A model generated the notes under the pieces. It had not been told where the DNA came from and did not search any database. It was given only the letters and a program-made list of their open reading frames with translations. DNA of 64,000 bases from Lepidostoma basale (lineage: Eukaryota > Arthropoda > Insecta > Trichoptera > Lepidostomatidae), in the NCBI GenBank assembly GCA_022606425.2, contig JAHDVF020000989.1:496001-560000 (forward strand), written 5' to 3'. Positions 40,235-51,115 of the stretch are shown in pieces (position 1 is the first letter of the stretch; each line of letters opens with the position of its first letter). The position numbers and the translations under genes were made by a program.

Positions 40235-41051
40235 CCATCCTCTGGGAGTGTAGTTCCCTGGTGAGCGCGCGGAATCGGATGATAGATGATGTAAAAGTGG
40301 CTGTCCGCCCGGTCTGGAACTCAGATCTGACGGAGAGTCAACATAACTTTGGGTGTTTGAAAGTATTCGTGAGAGCGTGGATTAATGCATTTGCCGAGGC
40401 CGACACCTAGCCGGCCTCCAAGTATATAAGGATGCTGGGGCTACTGCTCCTGGATAGAGGGGTTTTTACGGTTGTCTACCCCACCGGAATTCACCGGAAA
40501 TTGTGCTGTTTCTTGCCCTCTGAGGGTGCGCTGTTTTCCAGCTGGGAGAGGGAGGTTGCCCCTCTGTGACGGGTCTCGTTCCTCTCCCTGTTGGCCATAA
40601 TAATAAATTGTGCAGTGGTTTTATTTATTTATTTAATATTATGAAATGCTTCCTAAACCTCGTCCTTTGTCCTACATGCCAAAAACTGTACTCTACGTTA
40701 TTATTAATTTTTTTTTCCCATCCCGCATTTGTCTCCTCTGCCTCTCCTGTTCTTCCCACTGTATATTCCTGTGGTGTATATTTTATCTTTTATATAATGT
40801 TCCTCAAATGTTCATGTATTATATATTATGCTTATTTATTTATTCAATAAAGTACAGCGGAGCATAGAAGTGAAATTGAGTAGATTAAATGTGGTCTGGC
40901 ACCCCTTGTTGTTGCCGTATTTAAATGTAAGTCCCGGATGGACCGGGGACAGGCCCAGGGAGTGTACGAGCGAGGCTGATAAAAGGGCGCCGCTACGCCC
41001 TATAACAGCCTCGGGTATGTGGCGGGAACTTCTATGTTCCTTTAAAAAAAA
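40235..41051 (+). mobile_element. R1-clade LINE 3' end inserted in LINE-E
   Basis: Begins ILWECSSLVSARNRMIDDVK, VAVRPVWNSDLTESQHNFGC, LKVFVRAWINAFAEADT followed by a stop at 40410. This is the end of an R1-type ORF2 just after the Cys/His motif. A 640-bp 3' UTR follows with AAGTCCCGGATGGACCGGGG and CAGCCTCGGGTATGTGGCGG, ending in an A-run. ATTGCATAA flanks both sides (40226-40234, 41052-41060). Confidence 0.84.
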
Positions 41052-41195
41052 ATTGCATAATCAGCCTCATGAGACTTGTCCTCGTGGAAGACCTCCTTAA
41101 AGATGGAAGGACAGCTGGGAATCTACCTCACAGGAGGAGCAAAACAGACCACATAGGTCTACAGCAAAGATGAAGAAGAATAAGAAGTATATTGA
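41052..41195 (+). mobile_element. LINE-E 3' end, right part of the interrupted copy
   Basis: ATTGCATAATCAGCCTCATG, GACTTGTCCTCGTGGAAGAC, ATGGAAGGACAGCTGGGAAT, GACCACATAGGTCTACAGCA and an AAGAAGAATAAGAAG tail. Confidence 0.75.
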
Positions 41196-41635
41196 TATTC
41201 ACTTTTTTTTATATTGACTGTTAATTGGACTGAAGGAAAATACTTCCCAAGTTACTATAAACATGTCAGTATTATGCTTAAAATGTTCTGCAAATAAATT
41301 GAAAGCATTTGTCGATAGAATGAAAAGAATTATAATTTAGAAGAAGTACGTTAACTGATTGTTTTTTGGTGTATAGTTTTGAACCTCTTCATTGAAAGCA
41401 TTATTATTTTATACTGTACCCAGCCACCAGCTCAGTCTGGTTAAATGGAAAATGATCCCAAATGGTGGTTCAAACTTCCCCACTCGAGATCACCTGCCTA
41501 CACCCAAGGTCTCTGTTCTGTAAAACTCATCCCACTCGGTTCTGTAACCAGGTATAACCCACCCCTATCCATGATCACTCTTTATTACCGTCCTGTTAAT
41601 TTGATTTAATTTATTATAGTGTTGTTTACAAATAA
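41196..41635. other. Unassigned sequence
   Basis: GTACCCAGCCACCAGCTCAG..CACTCGAGATCACCTGCCTA at 41420-41580 is GC-richer than its flanks but matches nothing else here. No open frame of note. Confidence 0.3.
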
Positions 41636-41639
41636 ACTA

Positions 41640-41945
41640 TGATTTAATTGTATCTCAATAGAGACGAAGATGCAAATTGGAAACTGAATATGGTTGATCA
41701 AGGTGTTTACAGGACTTATGACCTGTCATTGGTTGGGTTAAGCGCACGCTTTATGTAATTACAACATTCCCTATTCCACCTTTCTTTATGACCATGTATG
41801 ACAAATTTTTGAAAGTTGTATATATGTTAAAGTCCTATGCCAGATTTCACATGTCAGTTTCAATGTGCCATCCAGTATTCGTATACAAGTATATGTATAT
41901 AAGTAGTGTGAAATCCAGTATTCGTATACAAGTATTCACAGAAAA
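41640..41945 (+). repeat. Foldback family copy, truncated
   Basis: TTGTATCTCAATAGAGACGA through GGTTGGGTTAAGCGCACGCT to GTCAGTTTCAATGTGCCATC, then jumps to two tandem copies of the outer motif AGTATTCGTATACAAGTAT (41875-41895, 41917-41937). Confidence 0.75.
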
Positions 41946-42234
41946 AATTATGTTTCGAAAATGTCATTAATATAAATAAAGACTTCATTAACTACAAAAA
42001 ATATAAATGATTTACTGCATCAAAATAAATTGTGACACGCAAATGGGACCATAATTGCCATAATATTTAAATACAAGAAAATACATTTAAAAAATATTAT
42101 TTATTTAAGATAATACATGAAATGAATTTACGCCGCTTTGAAACACAGGCGATTTCTGCACGTGTCACTGTTGTTTACGAAAACTGCAAAGTCAATACCA
42201 ACACGTGTATCTAAATAATAATACAGTGAAGTGA

Positions 42235-42765
42235 AGTGAGTGTACGTAAACATTTTATATTAGTAGTGGTGATACTCTTTCTCTACGGGATACTTATTAA
42301 CGCTACGGGGGTATACTGTAGCACACGGAGTTCAGAAATAAAATATGCTTTCATTCGAACTTTGCATAACGAAATTCTAGGAAATCCACACATCCCTCGG
42401 CGAACTCCCTGCAATAGCAAGATTAGTTGAGCCGAAACGTTGTCCTAGTACAAATTTCGGGGATCTAGCCTTTGCAGTAACCGGACGATCAGCTTGGAAC
42501 AATCTCTCTTTATACCACAGAAGCATAAATTATCCGACAGATTTCAGAACTAAGCTGAAAATCTATCTTTTCCATATTTCATACCCAAATTAAAACTCAA
42601 CTTGTATATTTTGTTTTATTATACTTTCTAACTGATCGCGAATATCAGATGCAGCTTTCGCATTTAGATTTTTAGATTTAAAGACGTTTTAGTACGTCCT
42701 CGAGGTGAAAACATCACATGAACGGTGATTTAAAAGTAAGCATATTATTATTCAACTTATTGAAT
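42235..42765 (+). mobile_element. CR1/Jockey-like LINE 3' end with (ATT) tail
   Basis: Reading GLAFAVTGRSAWNNLSLYHR, then INYPTDFRTKLKIYLFHISY to PN and stop matches the minus-strand copy at 13722-14172. The ATCACATGAACGGTGATTT and AAGCATATTATTATT ends also match. The upstream sequence around 42370-42430 (GGAAATCCACACATCCCTCG) is the preceding coding segment. Confidence 0.78.
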
Positions 42766-43190
42766 GCTAAGACATTAACCCGGTGGAATTCCATAGAATT
42801 ATACTTAGGAAATTGAAAAACATTGTTTAATAAAAAATATTAATAACACACGACATTTTTCGTAGGATACCTCTATCTTTTGGTGTAAAAATATAATAAA
42901 AACTAAACAAAGAAAGACTAATAAAAAACGCATTTAAAATTCGATACAATCATTCAAATTTAAAAATTAACCTGTGCTATTTGTTATAAGTAGGTACTAA
43001 CAATTATTTTTTTATCAGTAAGAACTAATAAAAAATATTAAATAATAATAATACATGATGATACTATAAAAAAATATTTAACAAAATATACATTTGAAAA
43101 GACATAATTAATAAATGATTAATTTGCATTTGATTGGGAATGGGAGCTTGGTAGGTTAAATGTAGACAAAGTATTTAAGGAGAAACCTTA
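42766..43190. other. AT-rich sequence without recognised features
   Basis: No coding or repeat match seen. Confidence 0.3.
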
Positions 43191-43194
43191 ACTT

Positions 43195-43600
43195 ATTTTA
43201 TTGGAAATCCTGATTGGGGTTATAAAATTCAATGATCTTATATGTCAGAATATGATTTTTGAGGTTTATTTTAAACTTATTTTTAGGTAAGTCTTTTAGT
43301 TTCAATGTTGGTAGGTCGTTGGAGAGTTTATGTCTGTTGTACATTATTTTAGATAGTCCTGTCTTTGCCCGTGCTTTGAAGTGATAACTTTTACAGTTTC
43401 TTGTCCAGAGACAGACTGTGTAGTTTTTTATTAGTTTGTAAGTACTGTCTGTTGTCTTTTCCGTGATCACTCTGTGTACTATTTTCAAAGTCTCAAATTT
43501 GGTCAGATCTGATATGTCAGTTGTTTTGTTTATCTGTATACTTGTATGGCTGGGGTCGAATACTTAATTATTGGGCTTTTTTAGTATTTTATTTTGTTGT
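43195..43600 (-). mobile_element. Jockey/CR1-like LINE C-terminus
   Basis: Frame 43488-43198: MKIVHRVITEKTTDSTYKLI, KNYTVCLWTRNCKSYHFKAR, AKTGLSKIMYNRHKLSNDLP, LKLKDLPKNKFKINLKNHIL, ending EFYNPNQDFQ. YNxLPxxLK..LPKNKFKxxLKxxL is a non-LTR C-terminal pattern. Upstream IQINKTTDISDLTKFETL continues in frame with an extra start-free segment. Confidence 0.72.
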
Positions 43601-44440
43601 TTATGAAGTCTGGCAATATTCGTTCAGTTTCCTAGCCCCAAGAAGGGGATCATATACGAGTATGTGAATCGGCTTTTGACAAAGGCGTTGACGTTTGAGG
43701 GGATAGCCACTGTCACACAAAAAATAAGTGATTTTCGGATTTTTTTTAAATCGTATAATTAACGAATATCAGAATCGCGGTTTTTTATTTTATTAAGAGT
43801 GCATGGATGGCATAATTTTTTATTGAAAAAAATTCAATATTTCCAGAGCTATCAGCGTTACTGTAGTCTTAAAAAAATCTCTCTCCACTCGAAAAGAGAT
43901 TAATCTGAAGAAAAAAACTCAAAAATCATCATAATCTGTAAAAAAAAAAATATTTAGATTTTTCACAAAATGGTGACCGATTGAAAATTTTTCTTATTTT
44001 TTTGCCCGTTTAATTTTAATTTAAGCGGTCTCAAAATATATAAAAAAACAAAATTTTCTAAATCAGCGATAGTTTTTTCAAAGACAATTAAAACAAACAA
44101 AAAAAGGTGAAAATCGTTTGATAATTGGTCGAGTTATCAATGCAACTAGTATAAAAAAATTGTTTTGAGAAAAACGCATAGTTTAGTCAATTTTTCTTAC
44201 TAAAAAATCATGTATCTTCTAAAATACTAGTTTTTATACTTACATCAAACTATTGAGTCCTGGACCATATGATGGTTCTTCCTCTCTATCTCCAATGGTG
44301 TCCTTGATTTAAAAAAATAAATATTGGCCTTTTCCATGCGATTCTCAGCAGTTTTCACTCGGTTAGCGTCGCGTCATCATACGAGTACAATTCAATATAA
44401 TTATAAAACACTCTTCTTCTTGTTTCTTCACCATTTGTGT
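43601..44440. other. AT-rich sequence without recognised features
   Basis: Long poly-A/T-rich stretch, possibly an old repeat (GATTTTTCACAAAATGGTGA..). No coding seen. Confidence 0.3.
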
Positions 44441-44444
44441 TTTA

Positions 44445-44485
44445 TAAAACTAACCGGTTTCGCTACAGCTGGAAGTTTGGCGTTC
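44445..44485 (-). ncRNA. Degenerate hammerhead-like motif
   Basis: Minus strand: CCAAACTTCCAGCTGTAGCG then AAACCGGTTAGTTTTATAAA. Stem II 3' side, GAAA and CCGG palindrome are kept, but the CTGANGA part of the core is lost. Confidence 0.35.
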
Positions 44486-45070
44486 ATACAAAAATATTTT
44501 CCCTGTATTTATTTTCATATTTTCAAGGAAACCATTTTATTAGAATTTGAATATTTCGTTTTAAGACGTGAGAAACAAAAACGACTTGTTTTGTTTCATA
44601 AGGCATTGAGAAACTTTTGTTTTCCAATTTTTTCTCTTGTTTTCGCTTTACATTGACCTACTCTAGGTTATTTTATGCTCAATAGCTGTTTCTAATAATG
44701 ATATTCGTCTTGTTTTCCACGTGGTCCGTGCGTGGGAGAATTTTTTCTATGCGGGCGGAATTTCGTAAAAAACGGTGAATATGTCGTTATATAAGATGAA
44801 GTATCGGGGGTTATGTACAAACACGGAATTATCCGAAGACCACGTACAGCCAATTATTTATATTACATCCTAGAAAATTTGCTATTACATCCCTTTTATA
44901 CGTATTCGAATAATACGAAAATGCTTATAACGTAATTTTCGTGGTTTCGATATTTTTTGCTTTACTTTTATAGGAAATGATATGGTAGTTGTTTTCTAGA
45001 AATGTGTCATTCAAACAATCATGAACGAACTGAATTGGACGATGCCTTTCAAAGATTTAAAATATTGTGC
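44486..45070. other. Unassigned sequence
   Basis: Contains CCACGTGGTCCGTGCGTGGG at 44718, a CpG/E-box-like phrase of unknown role. No gene identified. Confidence 0.3.
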
Positions 45071-45074
45071 TATT

Positions 45075-45440
45075 ACAACATCTTTTTCTTCTTCTTTTTG
45101 TCCTGTCACACCTCCGTGGTGCATAGGGCCTCGAGGAACCTTCTCCACCCGACTCTATCGCATGTTTGATGCCTAACATCGTTCCAAGTGAGGCCTGCTG
45201 TTTTAATCTTGTCCTGCAGGGCTCTTCTCCAGGTGGCTCTAGGTCTGCCTCGCTTCCTAAGTGGAACAACGAATCCGAGGGGCGCAGGGGGTATCTCAGT
45301 CGGTAGTCTGGCTATTGGGAATTCAGTCGCTATGGAGCATTTCTTGAGAGCAGACCGGGCATCATGCGTGTGAGAGTTTTCCAAAAATGGCAAATTGGGG
45401 ACTAACCCGTAGAAGATTCTGCAATATTCGAGGTTATCCA
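45075..45440 (-). mobile_element. LINE RT C-terminal fragment (RGRPRATWRR type)
   Basis: Frame 45441-45106: MDNLEYCRIFYGLVPNLPFL, then FPIARLPTEIPPAPLGFVVP, LRKRGRPRATWRRALQDKIK, TAGLTWNDVRHQTCDRVGWR, RFLEALCTTEV. The GRPRxTWRR..D..xxGxTWxxV..xAxDRxxWR module closes a distinct RTE-type family. An AAGAAGAAGAAAAAG tail is at 45080-45105. Confidence 0.8.
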
Positions 45441-45444
45441 CTTA

Positions 45445-45890
45445 AATGATGCGCCAAGCAGAAGAGACCGGTACAATACTGGAAAAACCAAAATCTGAGC
45501 GACCAAGGTCATCAAGAATGATAGAAAACGTGAAGAGTCAGTCAATCAATCAGTCAGTCGATTATTATATAGCCGAGCCATCATAAGAAATTTTACTGTT
45601 TGACTTAATGAGTGCCGCGAACGCGAGGGCTTACATTTGAACAATATTATTTTTAAGAAATAAATTACCCAATTGTGTACTTACTAAATATAAACTTTCT
45701 TTTGAGACACCTTGTATAACGAGGGATTATCCTCTTTCACCAAATAGTACAAACATCTTTTACTGTGTACATCTAAAATGTATAAATAATTGTTTTTATT
45801 AATAAAGTATAAAAAACATCGTTTTATTTCATTATTATATATTGAAATAATTAAATAAATAAAAAAGGAATTTATTGAGCCCCCCTTACC
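45445..45890. other. Unassigned sequence
   Basis: A CAGTCAATCAATCAGTCAGT microsatellite-like stretch lies at about 45540. Nothing else recognised. Confidence 0.3.
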
Positions 45891-45894
45891 CCCA

Positions 45895-46235
45895 GGGGGA
45901 GCCCCTCAGAGGCTCTAAAATCCACAATATGGAAAAAACAAACACATGGCCATTAAGAGTAAGATGAGAATCTATGAAGCATGCGTAAGATCAATAATAA
46001 TATATGGCGTCGAAACAAGGGCAGACACAGTAAGGACCAAACAAGTTTTGAGGACTTCCGAAATGAAGACACTGAGGACGATAGCAGGCAAGACACTAAG
46101 AGATCGCTTGAGGAACACCAGAATAAGAGAGATATGTGATGCTGAGGATTTTATAAGATGGAGCAAACAGTGAAAAACGGACTGGTACGGTAATGTTCAT
46201 AGAATGGACACCACCAGACTACCCTATATTAATAA
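45895..46235 (+). mobile_element. LINE-E RT C-terminal region
   Basis: Frame 45946-46173: MAIKSKMRIYEACVRSIIIY, GVETRADTVRTKQVLRTSEM, KTLRTIAGKTLRDRLRNTRI, REICDAEDFIRWSKQ stop, then WYGNVHRMDTTRLPYI in a continuing frame. The stop interrupts an otherwise readable RT thumb region. Confidence 0.82.
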
Positions 46236-46284
46236 AAATATATAAATAAAAATGATTTAATCTCCTTTTTTAAAATAATAAACT

Positions 46285-46835
46285 CACACTTTGATGCACC
46301 CTGTCTTCTCGAAAATATAAAATTCACTGTACCCACCCGGAATCTAAGGCAAATTAAACTTTTTCACGAAAATCTCCATAAAACAAACTACGGATATAAT
46401 GCACCTATACCTAGAATGACTAGACTTGTAAACTGTTGTCAAGACTTAGATTTTTTTGAATTAAATCTAAATTCTTTTTTGTCTAAACTTAAAAAATATC
46501 GACCTCCATCAAACCCTTAAATTGTCTAAACCAGATGCAGCTTTTACTATTTGTTTGTCACTGAGACTACTTGTACCTTGTAATCCTTCCACAATATAAT
46601 CAAATATGTCGTTAACTAATTGCAGTCGTGTTCTTATTGCTCATCTCTAGTATACATATCTATTAATCTTTCTTCTTTACTCTCTTCCAGATCATCCTCT
46701 TAACTTGTCCTAGGCTAATTGTTTACTGTTACTGTTTTAAAATGTTCCTAGATTTAAGTAACTTATCTGTATTATGAATAGTGTATTGGAATTAATTCCG
46801 TCAACAACAAAATAAATAAATAAATAAATGAATAA
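46285..46835 (+). mobile_element. Non-LTR LINE 3' end with (AAAT)n tail
   Basis: Reading HFDAPCLLENIKFTVPTRNL, RQIKLFHENLHKTNYGYNAP, IPRMTRLVNCCQDLDFFELN, FLSKLKKYRPPSNP stop. The I-F-VP-R..R..F......TNYGxNAPIPR pattern is typical of Jockey/CR1 ends. A 280-bp 3' UTR and AATAAATAAATAAATAAATG follow. Confidence 0.78.
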
Positions 46836-46844
46836 AATAAATAT

Positions 46845-46985
46845 TGCATTGCATAATCAACCTCATGAGACTCGTCTGCATGGAGGACCTCCTGAAGGAT
46901 GGAAGGACAGCTGGGAGTCTGCCTTACAGGAAGAGCAACACTCTGGAAAACAGACAAATATAGGTCTACAATAAAGAAGAAGAAG
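46845..46985 (+). mobile_element. LINE-E 3' end
   Basis: TATTGCATTGCATAATCAAC, CTCATGAGACTCGTCTGCAT, GAAGGATGGAAGGACAGCTG, AGGTCTACAATAAAGAAGAA. It gives the uninterrupted sequence of the site hit by the R1 element at 40235. Confidence 0.75.
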
Positions 46986-47160
46986 AAGAAGAAAAAAATA
47001 TTGAATGGTAGCCACGTGAGGAGTCAGAGAAATCGACATGCGTGAATGACACGATGAATTAACTTTGAGGAAGCTAAAGAAGTACGTCAGGAATGAAAAG
47101 TGTGGCAGTTCATTATTTCTCCCTATCCCTTCGGGGAGACGGCGTGATATTTTGTTAGTT
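46986..47160 (+). mobile_element. LINE-A 3' end fragment
   Basis: NIEW.PREESEKSTCVNDTM-like broken reading (ILNGSHVRSQRNRHA in frame), then GTGGCAGTTCATTATTTCTC, CTATCCCTTCGGGGAGACGG, CGTGATATTTTGTTAG. Confidence 0.75.
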
Positions 47161-47164
47161 TAAA

Positions 47165-47622
47165 ACAACGAATTCGAAGAAATGATGTTGGCCTTTCAAA
47201 ATAATATATTTTTTAAATTTGTAAGTGTGTTCGTTGTATAATTCAATACAGTATTAGTTCGTTGTATCGAGGATAGTGTCGGGAACAGCAGGCTAGCTGT
47301 AAGCGCTGCGCTGTTTGTAAGCTTAGCGCGTGTATCTGTAGATGGCATTCGCGTGCCGTGCGATGGCAATGGCACCATAAATCAGTTCTATTTTCCCTGA
47401 CTGACGCAAATAAATTTACCCATAAATATGAGGAAAAATTCCCGTTTTATTTGCGGCCGGGCCGTGTCAAGGTAACGATAGAACAATGCCAATTGAAATT
47501 CCCCAAATATTTGGATTTTTTTATTGTTTATACGTTTCCACGCATTGTAATGCGATTAAGGGGTGAGATGGGAAGCTTTGTCTAAGCAAGGAAGTAAAAA
47601 ATGAAGAACAAACTAACAATTC
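47165..47622. other. GC-richer unassigned sequence
   Basis: Around 47280-47400 CpG phrases (AAGCGCTGCGCTGTTTGTAA, CTTAGCGCGTGTATCTGTAG, CATTCGCGTGCCGTGCGATG) form a block unlike the flanks. No repeat match in the window and no convincing coding. Confidence 0.3.
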
Positions 47623-47626
47623 ACTT

Positions 47627-47895
47627 TTAATTGTATCTCAATAGAGACGAAGACGCAAACTGGAAACTTAATATGGATGATCAAGGTGTTTACAGGACTT
47701 ATGACCTGTCATTGGTTGGGTTAAGCGCACGTTTTATGTAATTACAACATTCCCCATTCCACATTTGTTTTTATGATCATGCATGATAAATTTTTGGAAG
47801 TTGTATATACGCTCCAAATCCATACTTATCTTCACGTGTCAGTTTCAATAGGCCATCTATGTAGATTTTATTACACATGTCAATCTTTTTAAGAT
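47627..47895 (+). repeat. Foldback family copy, left of LINE-A insertion
   Basis: Family order from TTGTATCTCAATAGAGACGA to CATCTATGTAGATTTTATTA and TCTTTTTAAGAT (47884-47895), the duplicated target. It resumes at 48309. Confidence 0.82.
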
Positions 47896-48308
47896 AACTA
47901 ACTAACTAACTAACCATCACGCCGTCTCCCCGAAGGGGTAGACAGAAAGAATGGACTGCCACACCTTTCTTTCCTGACATATTTCTCTCGCTTCCTCAAC
48001 ATTCATACATCGTGTCATGCACGCGCGTCGATTTCTCTGACTCCTCACATGGCCGACATTCAATATTTGATTTATTTGATCGTGCCACGTTTTCCTTGGT
48101 CTTCCTCTATTTCTGGTACCATTTACATCATAAACATATAATTTTTTTACCATTCTTTCTTCATTCATTCTTTCCATATGTCCAAACCATCTTAATGATC
48201 CTTTCATTATTTTGTTCATAACACCATCATTCGCACCGCATTCACTTCTTATATTTTCATTCGACACTCTATCATACACAGAATATCCACACATTCGTCT
48301 GAGAGATC
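47896..48308 (-). mobile_element. LINE-A 3' end inserted in a foldback element
   Basis: Frame 48294-47917 (125 codons): MCGYSVYDRVSNENIRSECG, KGSLRWFGHMERMNEERMVK, GRPRKTWHDQINQILNVGHV, MTRCMNVEEAREICQERKVW, ending VYPFGETA with the stop in GGCGTGATG and a (TTAG)n tail. Flanks TCTTTTTAAGAT and TCTTTTTATGAT (one mismatch) are its TSD. Confidence 0.9.
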
Positions 48309-48545
48309 TCTTTTTATGATTAACCTATATAATCCACCCACTAACGCCATCTATGGAGAATGATTTTTAGCATTTAGCAAACTACTTATTAACACAATGC
48401 GAAGGCTATCGCCTATTAGCGTATTGTTTTAGAAGCCGCCTGGAGTATTATTCCTATCTACCTATGTGCCAAAAAATTGACCAGAATGATTACAAATATT
48501 TTTGTGAATGTATACTTATACTTGTATACAAGTATAAGTATACAT
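48309..48545 (+). repeat. Foldback family copy, right of LINE-A insertion
   Basis: TTAACCTATATAATCCACCC, GCCATCTATGGAGAATGATT, GCCGCCTGGAGTATTATTCC, then the outer hairpin TATACTTATACTTGTATACA repeated inversely up to 48545. Confidence 0.8.
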
Positions 48546-49099
48546 TTTCTAGACGATCTCTACTTTTCTTGATACTGTCATTTCTATTAAGAAAATTCTG
48601 GGATGAACATATGACAAGAACGGCAGAATCAGGGCCGTAAGAGCAGCGGAGACGATTAACCTCAAGGAAGTAGATCTCAAGGATGATCTCCAAAAAATAG
48701 AAGGACAGCTTCTTCTCAAGAATAAACTTATGGAGTTATAGATCAAAATGTCTAAATCAGGAAGAGTCATATATTTACTGTTTCTTGAACAATGATGTAA
48801 ATTAATATTAATTATCCGGAGGTATTTATAATCCAGGAATCCTGAGAGATAAATCTATACGTTACCCATAGTTATAGCAGAACAAGGGGGCATATATTAT
48901 TTTATAGGCCGCACAGAGGCCCCTCGAAGTTCTGATGTATTGAAAGCGATTCGTTTTTAAAATGAGGTTGCATAAGAGATAGACCTCTTTGGATGCAATT
49001 ATGGCGAATTCGTGAATACCCTTGTGATAAGGTCAGCAAGGAAATAACTGGCATATTCCTATTCATAAGGTTCTATGTATATTTCCTTAGATATTCTTT
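48546..49099. other. Unassigned sequence
   Basis: 48630-48740 (GGCCGTAAGAGCAGCGGAGA..) may be a short LINE or gag-like relic, but no family signature is visible. A fragment GTTTCTTGAACAATGATGTAAA at 48780 resembles the hammerhead-repeat flank. Confidence 0.3.
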
Positions 49100-49104
49100 T
49101 TTTC

Positions 49105-49164
49105 ACCCTTTACATCGATTTGGCTCGCGCTGTAATGATGTAAGGAGTTTTTTCAACAAAATAA
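49105..49164 (+). mobile_element. SINE-T 3' end
   Basis: CCTTTACATCGATTTGGCTC, GCGCTGTAATGATGTAAGGA and AACAAAAT. A LINE-A copy inserted in its tail. Confidence 0.65.
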
Positions 49165-49655
49165 CTAACTAACTAACTAACCATCACGCCGTCTCCCCGA
49201 AGGGGTAGGCAGAAAGAATGGCATGCCACACTTTTCTTTCCTGACATATTTCTCTCACTTCCTCAACATTCATACATCGTGTCATGCACGCGCGTCGATT
49301 TCTCTGACTCCTCACATGGCCGACATTCAATATTTGATTTATTTGATCGTGCCACGTTTTCCTTGGTCTTCCTCTAATTTCTGGTACCATTTACATCATT
49401 AACATATAATTTTACCATTCTTTCTTCATTCATTCTTTCCATATGTCCAAACCATCTTAATGATCCTTTCATTATTTTGTTCATGACACCATCATTCGCA
49501 CCGCATTCACTTCTTATATTTTCATTCGACACTCTATCGTACACAGAGTATCCACACATTTGTCTAAGAGATCTCATTTCTACTGCATTTATTCTACTTT
49601 CATCCTTCTTTTTCCAGTTCCATGATTCGCTTCCATACACAAGGGTCGGTAGAAG
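49165..49655 (-). mobile_element. LINE-A 3' end, insertion with 10-bp TSD
   Basis: Reads LLPTLVYGSESWNWKKKDES, RINAVEMRSLRQMCGYSVYD, RVSNENIRSECGANDGVMNK, KGSLRWFGHMERMNEERMVK, then one frameshift, RGRPRKTWHDQINQ, MTRCMNVEEVREICQERKVW, AYPFGETA. AACAAAATAA occurs at 49155-49164 and 49656-49665. The TTAG tail lies at 49163-49180. Confidence 0.88.
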
Positions 49656-49665
49656 AACAAAATAA

Positions 49666-50320
49666 TAATAATAATAATAATACTGGAATGCACACGTGGA
49701 GGATGGACCCCTATAGAATCCCACGTGTTGTGGCGCATCAGATTCCTGTTACCGTCCCTCCGGAATACCGCAAAATTTTAAGAACGGGATTGCACAACCC
49801 TGTGATTTTTTTTATCTATGCATGACATTCTACCATAAAAAAATGTTCACACTCATCTTGGGATATCTCATTTCGTTTATACAACATTCAAGATCATCTA
49901 AGACGTTTATATTCATTTTTGTATGATCAATCCATAAATTGCAGGGGTTGTCAATCTAGGTCACTTCGGCTATGAACCGTGGCCGAAATATTGTACGTGT
50001 TGAGACAATAAATATCCCCCTGATGTGAGTCATTTAACTTTTGGTCCGGTAAACTAGAAATTTATGACTTCCACAAAGTGAGTTTAGAGAAGTTTAGTAA
50101 CAAATGTTCGGGACCGGAGCGGAGGAGAAGACAGATGAAGGAATTAAGATAAGGCGAGAAAGTGTATGCGGTAGGCTTCAGGGGTACGCCACTTTATGTA
50201 AGAGAGCCAAAAAATTCTTGACTTGATCGGTTGAATTTATTATAATCCGGAGGTTTATATGTTACGTAATACCATGACCTTCGAGACGAGTGGTAACTGT
50301 ATAGACTTCCACACAGAAGG
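49666..50320. other. Unassigned; contains a degenerate hammerhead-like phrase
   Basis: At 49955-50015 GGTCACTTCGGCTATGAACC, GTGGCCGAAATATTGTACGT retain GGC/GCC pairing and GAAA but not CTGANGA. Elsewhere CGTGGAGGATGGACCCCTAT and GTTACCGTCCCTCCGGAATA belong to nothing recognised. Confidence 0.35.
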
Positions 50321-50508
50321 TCTCGGGGTTTGATTCCCGGGGATGGCAGTGTGATTGTACTGTTTTTGATCTGATGTAGAATTCACGTGACAATTAAATG
50401 GCGATAGATTAACTACCTATCACATGTCACGAGAATCAATATGATAGCTTTATCCTTAACATCGATTTTGCTCGCGCTCTAATGATTTAAAGAACTATTC
50501 AACAAAAC
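50320..50508 (+). mobile_element. SINE-T copy
   Basis: CTCGGGGTTTGATTCCCGGG, GATGGCAGTGTGATTGTACT, GTAGAATTCACGTGACAATT, AAATGGCGATAGATTAACTA, GATTTTGCTCGCGCTCTAAT, AACTATTCAACAAAACT. Confidence 0.78.
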
Positions 50509-50880
50509 TAACTAACTAACTAACCATCACGCCGTCTCCCCGAATGGGTGATAGGCAGAAAAAATGGACTGCCACACTTTTCTTTCCTGACATATTTCTC
50601 TAGCTTCCTCAACATTCATATATCGTGTCATACACGCGCGTTGATTTCTCTGACTCCTCACGTGGCCGACATTCAATATTTGTTTATTTGATCATGCCAC
50701 ATTTTCCTCGGTCTTCCTCTCTTTCTAGCTCCATTTGCATCGTTAACATGTTTTTTTTACCATTCTCTCTTCATTCATTCTTTCCATGTGTCCAAACCAT
50801 ATCAATGATCCTTTCATTATTTTGATCATAACACCATCATTCGCACTGCATTCACTTCTTGTCTCTAAGATTATCTCTAA
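50509..50880 (-). mobile_element. LINE-A 3' end, degraded
   Basis: TRSECSANDGVMIKIMKGSL, IWFGHMERMNEERMVK, then frameshifted RPRKMWHDQINKY, CMTRYMNVEEARE, ending before the hairpin CACCCATTCGGGGAG and a TTAG tail at 50505-50522. Confidence 0.82.
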
Positions 50881-50974
50881 GAAAATATCTACAACATGTT
50901 TATTGTTTCTTAAATAATGATATAAAACTGACAATAGATAATTAAGACAAGTCTAGGGGACAAAATACGATTAA

Positions 50975-51115
50975 AAGGTTCCGGTTTCGATTACCTGCAA
51001 TGGTAATTTGATTGTTACACTGTCTTTGGTCTGTTGTAAAATTCCCGTGACAATAAAATGGCCATAGATTAGCTACCCATCACGTGTCATGAGAATGAAT
51101 ATAATAGTTATAAAC
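50975..51115 (+). mobile_element. SINE-T copy
   Basis: GGTTTCGATTACCTGCAATG, TTGTTACACTGTCTTTGGTC, TTCCCGTGACAATAAAATGG, CCATAGATTAGCTACCCATC, ATGAGAATGAATATAATAGT. Confidence 0.7.

Noticed and set aside
42415..42445. GAGCCGAAACGTTGTCC as a hammerhead motif
   Set aside because: It lies within LINE coding sequence that matches the minus-strand copy at 14040 (GAGCCGAAGCG), and there is no CTGANGA core.
45057..45373. Opposite-strand frames over the 45075-45440 LINE
   Set aside because: Shadows of the RGRPRATWRR-bearing frame with no motif of their own.
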